Part shown: positions 10,301 to 64,000 of the stretch, piece after piece
Layout: each line of letters begins with the position of its first letter
Position numbering within the stretch: the stretch's first letter is position 1
DNA from: Owenia fusiformis
Taxonomy: Eukaryota > Annelida > Polychaeta > Sabellida > Oweniidae
Length of the DNA stretch: 64,000 nt
Direction: 5' to 3'
Assembly (NCBI GenBank): GCA_903813345.2
Contig: CAIIXF020000011.1
Location: 23,483,754 to 23,547,753 of the forward strand
Program-made: the position numbers and the translations under genes
The notes under the pieces: generated by a model
What the model saw: the letters and a program-made list of their open reading frames with translations, nothing else
The model's database searches: none
What the model was told of the DNA's origin: nothing

Positions 10301-12778
10301 TTTTGGCATCCCACAAGATGGCACTGTTGTCAACAGAACCAGAAAGAATGTAGCGACTGTCCTTGGACCAGGACAGATCATAAACATCTTCTAAGTGACC
10401 CCTGGAATGAAATAATCAATGAAATCAGGAGACAAGGGGGTTTCATTAGCAGCAGGCAACAGGCGATTTTCACCAGTTGTTTTCACAAAATTGCCTGTTG
10501 ATTTAAGGACTTTTCAACTTCTCCATGTTAAATTTATGATTTCCATGAATTTTGCCTGTTGTTTTCATTTATTCAGCCAGTTGTGAAAAATTCCAGTGAA
10601 ATCCTTGAGACAGTATTATCACCATCTGATGGTTTACATTTGAGGATGACACATTAGTTTGGAATTGTTGAGAACTTGGGTGGCTTTCTTTTCTTTGTTT
10701 ACCTAAATTAACAACTCCTTCCCTTAATATCTTTAAAGATGACAACATCTCCTGGCTCGCCTTAATATCTCGAAAGATGACCATATCTTCATGTTTACCT
10801 TTATACCTTTAAAGTTGCTCATATCCCCTTGCTTAACTTAATACTTTTAAAGTGGACCATATCAATTTCAGCATTAAGAAGTGTAAATTCAGTTCAAAGC
10901 TTCTATAAAGGGAGTCCCACTTATAGATTTTTAAGATCCCCTACGTTTCAAGAGGAATATCAGCTGAAATAATGTTCAACCAGGGGGTTTCTTTGGAGAA
11001 AATAAAAATATATGTTAGTCTTGATGAAATATCCAAACTTGAATATATTTTGACACTGGTCCATGATTGTTGAATGGCCTCTGCACTAAATGTTGCACCT
11101 TTAAATAAATATGTAAGCTCACACTTTGAAAGTGGATCATATCTCATTACTTAACTTAACATCCTGACAAAGGACCATGTATCCTTGTGTACCTGTAGAA
11201 TGAACTATATTTGTTTGCTTACCTTAACACCTTAAAAGTGGACCATATCTCCTTGTTCTCTGCCTCCTCTTCTTGGAATATATTGTTGACGGGTACGAGG
11301 GTGTCATTTAATTTCCACAGCATGATGTAAGAATCATCTCCTCCCGAGGCCAACAATTCACCTACAAATATATTATACATGTACATTGTATACCTTTGTT
11401 ACTGTTGAATATGACATGCAGTTTTAGTTGACATTGAAATAATTAACAGGTTTGCCATCATACAGTGGACTTATTCTCATGTTAAACACAACAGAAATGG
11501 ATCGTAATTTTGGGGACCTAACTATTTAAACATACAAAATGCTCATTTACGTGCCTCCCTTTTAAATTGATCTATCCTAAAGTGAGGTACATTTCTCAAT
11601 AAAGATCTACACTTAAGAATTCCTTTGTCAAGTTTTTTCTAGTTTTAGGATTTTCAAGTCATTAGAGTCCATTTCATTGTTTAACTGTGTCAGTAAAAGC
11701 TAAAAAATAAGAAATCAAAATATCATTTTACAATAATATATTCCTATTGTACACGAATGACATTTATATATCTTGGATTGCTTCTAGTTTGGCTTATAAA
11801 GTGTGTGGCCTCTTATATTTGGATGCTTCTCTGCCATGCTATTTTCAATAAGATTAACATGGCTGAAATTCTTCAAATTACAAGATGGCACAGGCTTATT
11901 GCTCAAAAAACTAAAAAATCTGAAATATACAAATGTCATTTATGTACATTATGAATATACTTTTCCATATATTATTGCACAATGGTCTCCCAATTTCTTA
12001 TTTTTGCCGTACTACTGACGCAATGAAGCAGTGAAATGGACTCTAGAATAGAAGCAAGGTATTCACTTACCATCAGGAGAGAAACGTACAACATTCACAG
12101 CCCGGTTGTGACGTGTTAGAGTTGCAAGGAATTCTGGGGTTGGTTTGCCTTCTTTGTCTTCAACAATATTCCACATCTGAAAATATTTTCTAGTATTTTG
12201 TTCCAGAATAACAAACATTTTGGTGAAAGGTGCAACAACAAAGGCCTTTGATTGATAAAAAGCAAATCTAGTTTAATTGCAAAGTATTTCAACCTACATG
12301 ATAGCCTTGGCAGTTTTCCCAACTGTTATTTATGATCAAGGTATAAGATGTTAGAAGAAAGGGGGGGGGGGTTGTCCAAGAAGGTACTGTACTTCTACTT
12401 AATTTGGTGCTACTTATTTTAGCGGATTTACTAATATGTACAATTGGCGGCTACTTAATTTGGCAGACTTGCAATATCACAGTACACTATTTTGGTACTA
12501 ATTTACATGGTGCTAGATTTGCTAGATTTACCGGGGCCCAAATTAAGTAGAAGTCAATAATTTTTGTAGATTGTCAACATGAATGACAATGCCTCCTCCA
12601 ACTCTGTTGTTGATTTCAACAACTACATGTAATAATAAAAAGCAACTAAACTGACCATGATATTCTTATCTGTCCCACATGTGGCCATACGACGCATGTT
12701 CCCTTTAAGGTATTGGAAATCTATACTGTAAATTGGATCTCTTCCATGCCATGATATCTCTGGAGTCACAAGTTTCAT
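2742..12778 (-). CDS. CHAF1B: Chromatin assembly factor 1 subunit B (CAF-1 p60), complete, 12 exons
   Basis: This is the p60 WD40 subunit of the CAF-1 histone chaperone, which deposits H3-H4 on newly replicated DNA in the nucleus. Exons in gene order: 12656-12778, 12071-12176, 11223-11361, 10298-10401, 10005-10101, 8732-8992, 8085-8234, 6955-7080, 4831-4981, 3955-4364, 3582-3777, 2742-3212. All junctions are GT-AG, phases agree, and the total is 2,334 nt (777 codons plus stop). The start ATG at 12778 opens [18 protein letters not shown], matching the family N-terminus. Family-typical stretches follow: [76 protein letters not shown] and [15 protein letters not shown], together forming the WD40 propeller. 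The protein is longer than vertebrate p60 (about 560 residues) because of an expanded tail. Introns contain several mobile elements. Identification is by conserved motifs and is strong. Confidence 0.95.
5095..5934. mobile_element. About 840-bp foldback element in CHAF1B intron 8
   Basis: The left arm (about 5095-5500) is the imperfect reverse complement of the right arm (about 5525-5934); the arms are about 400 bp and meet near 5510. The 20-mer GTCCGCTGTGACGGAGCATG starts near 5119 and recurs, whole or with few changes, near 5484, and in reverse complement near 5525 and 5890. Each arm is therefore itself bounded by the same motif. Outer ends share TGGTATCGAA. No coding capacity is seen. As an intronic insertion, it would form a very long hairpin in CHAF1B pre-mRNA. 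Confidence 0.75.
6074..6261. mobile_element. 188-bp MITE, CAGT-ended family, copy 1
   Basis: The inverted ends are CAGTGAAGCCTGTAAAGTGG on the left and CAGTAAAACCTGTCTAAGTG on the right (reverse complemented). Internal subrepeats GTGGAACACCTC occur several times. The left flank is TA. Related, more decayed copies lie at 17198-17365 and 28604-28854. These ends resemble pogo/Tigger-type Tc1/mariner elements. Confidence 0.65.
6738..6872. mobile_element. 135-bp hairpin (foldback) in CHAF1B intron 8
   Basis: The sequence from TATGTAC at 6738 to GTACATA at 6872 folds on itself with arms of about 60 bp. Both arms contain TTTTGGATACAG and GTTTATCC followed by GGGAAATAT-TGTATCTC. The loop is GC-rich (CGGTCCCTGCGGTCC). 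A separate box, TGGGTTTGGGGTAGATAT, occurs just outside in inverted orientation (about 6718) and again at about 6402. This is probably a foldback transposon; a small-RNA hairpin is the alternative. Confidence 0.55.
7370..7732. mobile_element. 363-bp non-autonomous element with 9-bp TSD and promoter-like core, copy 1
   Basis: The element begins TACCCTGCG and ends CAAAGGGTA (short inverted end TACCCT). It is flanked by a perfect 9-bp duplication GTAGTCAAA (7361-7369 and 7733-7741). A second copy in opposite orientation lies at 58113-58481 with its own 9-bp duplication. Inside, in the plus orientation, are a GC box CCCCGCCCCC (7421), a CCAAT (7497), an ATTGG (7557), a consensus CRE TGACGTCA (7581), a TATA-like ATATATA (7601) and another ATTGG (7640). 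That is the order of a Pol II promoter. It lies in CHAF1B intron 7, antisense to the gene. No ORF of note. A 9-bp duplication is typical of Mutator-like elements, but the family is unassigned. Confidence 0.75.
8235..8400. repeat. Minisatellite of about 20 bp abutting the CHAF1B exon 7 acceptor
   Basis: Degenerate repeats of TAACATACAAGTACATTGTG start within two bases of the exon 7 splice acceptor and run for about 165 bp, decaying with distance. The exon itself is not duplicated. On the minus strand each unit carries GTATGTTAC, resembling the sequence just before the real acceptor AG. Confidence 0.6.
8993..10004. other. CHAF1B intron 5, nothing recognised
   Basis: This AT-rich intron lies between exon 6 (8732-8992) and exon 5 (10005-10101). 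The box GTCGATATG occurs at about 9085 and 9891 in the same orientation, which may reflect an old insertion. No coding region or clear terminal repeats were found. Confidence 0.4.
10711..11260. repeat. Degenerate array of the CHAF1B exon 3 donor edge
   Basis: CHAF1B exon 3 ends (plus-strand view) at ACCTTAACACCTTAAAAGTG followed by GACCATATCTCC. Diverged copies of this 35-45 bp edge, including the TTA(A/C)CTTAA splice-donor side, recur at about 10720, 10758, 10797, 10838, 11127 and 11150 in the adjacent intron. Copies keep the order CTTAA, then a spacer, then AAAGTGGACCATATC. They are much more diverged than the POLQ arrays, so they look older. Confidence 0.6.
12389..12556. mobile_element. 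Small MITE in CHAF1B intron 1
   Basis: Inverted ends ACTTCTACTTAATTTGG (12391) and CCAAATTAAGTAGAAGT (ending 12554) bound about 165 bp. The interior repeats short boxes of the TACTTAATTTGG type. There is no coding capacity. A poly-G run lies just to its left at about 12361. Confidence 0.6.
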
Positions 12779-13149
12779 GGTTGCAGTTTTCACGATTTCT
12801 TGAATGCCTTGGTGAGTTGACTAACAGCTGCAACGACCTTCAAGCAGACAAACATTGCATCAACAAAGTTAAAAATTAAAGGAACCGAATATGATGAGAA
12901 TCACTAATGGCAAATGAATTATAATGTGCTTTTATAAGAAAACTCAACATCACTTGATCTTCTCATTTTTCAAGAAAAATTGAAATGTTTTGGAAGTTTA
13001 AAAAAACGATTGTACCTCTACCAATTCACTATTTTATAAACTTACGCTATATAATAATGCCTTTAATTTTCCCACTTCCAGGGATACCACGACTCTTCCT
13101 ATCTGGAGTCGATAAATAGCAGTATTTGTCAAAATCTTGAAGATAATTT

Positions 13150-13230
13150 AGCAGAGTTACAAATTTTACCGCCAAATGGCTATTTCCGGTCAGCCTCGCT
13201 TTGACGAATGACGTCAACTAGCGGAAATTT
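13150..13230. promoter_or_regulatory. Putative divergent CHAF1B/POLQ promoter with E2F, ETS and CRE-like sites
   Basis: Within 60 bp lie an E2F-type site (TTTGGCGG on the minus strand, 13169-13176), an ETS core ATTTCCGG (13182-13189), a consensus CRE TGACGTCA (13209-13216) and a second partial E2F-like TTTCCGC (minus strand, 13221-13227). The cluster is about 390 bp upstream of the CHAF1B start codon. POLQ exon 1 is preceded by a splice-acceptor-like TTGTTGTAG, so POLQ probably has an untranslated first exon nearer this site. Sites are seen; shared promoter function is inferred from the head-to-head arrangement. Confidence 0.5.
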
Positions 13231-13625
13231 TAAACATTTCCAAAATTTGCTCACTAAAAAGGTAAAAATCTTCTAAAATAGAATAATGTTATCAGAATGG
13301 TATATTTCTATGAATACATGAAGTGTATGTCGATTTTATGTAGCATCCGCAGAGGCATAAGATATATCTATGCTAGTCTATTGATAATTATAAAGTGGCC
13401 ACAGAATCTTTTTTTTTCAATTTTTGCAATTTTGCCATTTTTGACTTGCAAGCATGAATATGATGGAATATCACTATGGGCATCTTCAGACTACAATATA
13501 CCGCCGACCTTGAACATGATGAATGATAATAATTTAAGTTCACACCACTAAGACAGACGAAAGGGTGGCTTCTTCAATGACTCCACTCTTTCTCATTCAT
13601 CGGTAACATGTCAGTCTAATCAGTC

Positions 13626-14599
13626 ATGAGAAGCAACTACACCTTCAACAATTAATTGAAACTCAAAAGCCAGATGTCATCATAGGCTGTGAGACTCACT
13701 TGGACAACACCGTCGACAGCAAATGGATATTCGGTCAAGACTACCTTAGACAACCTCCATACAGGAAAGACCGAAAGAAAGGTGCTGGCGGCGTCCTTAT
13801 CGCAGTCAAAAGTGACTTCATATCAGTCGGTTATGAAGCGACAGCTGATTGCGAAATCATATGGTTCAAAGCATCTCTATCAAATGGGGACATACTGTTA
13901 AGATCCTTCTATCGTCAACCAAACAACTATACTGGTGCTTTGGACTCGCTCCAAACATCCCTCGATAAACTATATGCTATTGGTAATACACATATGAAGA
14001 ACATCTTCCTATGTGGTGACTTCAACTTACCAGACATCGATTGGGAGAATGGAACTATAAGGCCTAATTCTCAATATTCTAATGATCTTAATGAGAAGAT
14101 GATTACAATAACTGATGATCATGGCCTAACCCAACAAGTCAAGGAAACAACAAGACAAAATAACATCCTTGACTTAGTATTCACTACATGCCCAAACCTC
14201 GCAGAAAGAATCTCGGTGGTTTCAGGCATGAGTGATCATGAGGCAGTCCTATGTGATATAAACCTGAAAATGAAAATTCAGAAAAAGAAGCCTCGTAAGG
14301 TCCACATATACAAGCAGGCAGAATGGACTGGACTTAAAGAGACTCTATGATCTAAGTTCAGCGAATTCAAAGAGAGCTCTGAAAGTAGATCAGTTGAAGG
14401 CAACTGGGCCTCCTTCAAATCAATCAATGAGCATATTCCAAGTAAAACTCTTAGTGGGAAATTCAAAGTGCCCTGGATTACCACCAGGATACTGAGAATG
14501 ATCCAACACAAACAAAGACGATATAATGTTGCCAAACGTTCAAATGAACCTCATCATTGGCATAAGTACAAATCACTACGGAAATTAATCCATATATGA
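13626..14599 (+). pseudogene. Non-LTR retrotransposon fragment, endonuclease domain
   Basis: The frame reads through an apurinic-like endonuclease domain of Jockey/CR1-type elements: QKPDVIIGCETHLD, GAGGVLIAV, FLCGDFNLPDIDW, LDLVFTT and SGMSDHEAVL. Conserved residues visible are the ETHL glutamate, GDFN, and SDH near the end. A TGA at 14348-14350 interrupts the frame, which then continues in the same frame (PWITTRILRMIQ, WHKYKSLRKL) until about 14599. That part is the usual linker before the reverse transcriptase, which is absent. The copy is dead and truncated at its 3' side. It lies between CHAF1B and POLQ, probably in the first POLQ intron. Confidence 0.85.
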
Positions 14600-14853
14600 A
14601 ATTGTCCCCATATGGAACTTTTTCAATTTTAACCATGATTTATGTAACCAGGATTATTGAATGTTGTATATAGCACAAGCTTTATTATTTGCAAATCTAA
14701 TTTGTATCAGAACATATAGTCCAAAAAAATAAATACTAATTCTAAATACCTGTACATGTCTATCTTGATGAATAAAAGAAAACTTTCAAAGTAAACTGAA
14801 GCCGTAAGCCTGTATCTGTATTGTAATTGTACAATGTATTTTATTGTTGTAGG

Positions 14854-64000
<49,147 letters not shown>

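Noticed and set aside
13297-13551. 84-codon plus-strand ORF near the CHAF1B/POLQ gap
   Set aside because: No recognisable domain; the frame is AT-rich and not linked by splice phase to POLQ exon 1 or to the retrotransposon fragment.

Overview
The window is nuclear DNA of an AT-rich invertebrate animal. It shows many GT-AG introns, abundant short TA-flanked DNA transposons, and secreted proteins of kinds common in molluscs and other lophotrochozoans: a short-chain-collagen-C4-like C-terminal domain, somatomedin-B proteins and PAN/apple-like proteins. A lophotrochozoan, perhaps a mollusc, is my best guess; the species cannot be named from this sequence.

Layout. Two S-phase/DNA-repair genes stand head to head. 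CHAF1B (CAF-1 p60 histone chaperone subunit) runs leftward on the minus strand, 12778 to 2742, in 12 exons and is complete (about 777 codons). POLQ (DNA polymerase theta) runs rightward from 14854 and leaves the window; 24 exons were joined with consistent phases (about 2,400 codons), covering an N-terminal extension, the helicase domain, the disordered central exon and the start of the A-family polymerase domain. The gap between them holds E2F-, ETS- and CRE-like sites near 13150-13230 and a non-LTR retrotransposon fragment.

Genes inside POLQ introns. Every other recognised host gene lies antisense in a POLQ intron, and nearly all encode predicted secreted proteins: a coiled-coil plus C4-like protein (17882-19036), two tandem four-exon PAN-like genes (23128-25837, with a frameshift, and 26564-29769), and a tandem somatomedin-B array (three full 510-codon genes and one truncated copy, 45623-55357).

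Main unusual signal. Tandem repeat arrays that cross an exon-intron boundary occur at POLQ exons 11, 14, 18 and 21, at CHAF1B exon 3 and at exon 2 of the first PAN-like gene. In the POLQ arrays an exon edge plus adjacent intron is repeated 6-8 times while exactly one intact exon remains. Two unrelated POLQ arrays have units of 127 bp. It is notable that the main host gene encodes the polymerase of theta-mediated end joining, but any causal link is inference.

Mobile DNA. The window also carries two copies of a 363-369 bp element with 9-bp target duplications and promoter-like contents, a 306-bp element with 9-bp duplications and perfect 20-bp inverted ends, several long foldbacks, and decayed Tc1/mariner copies that help order the somatomedin-B duplications in time.
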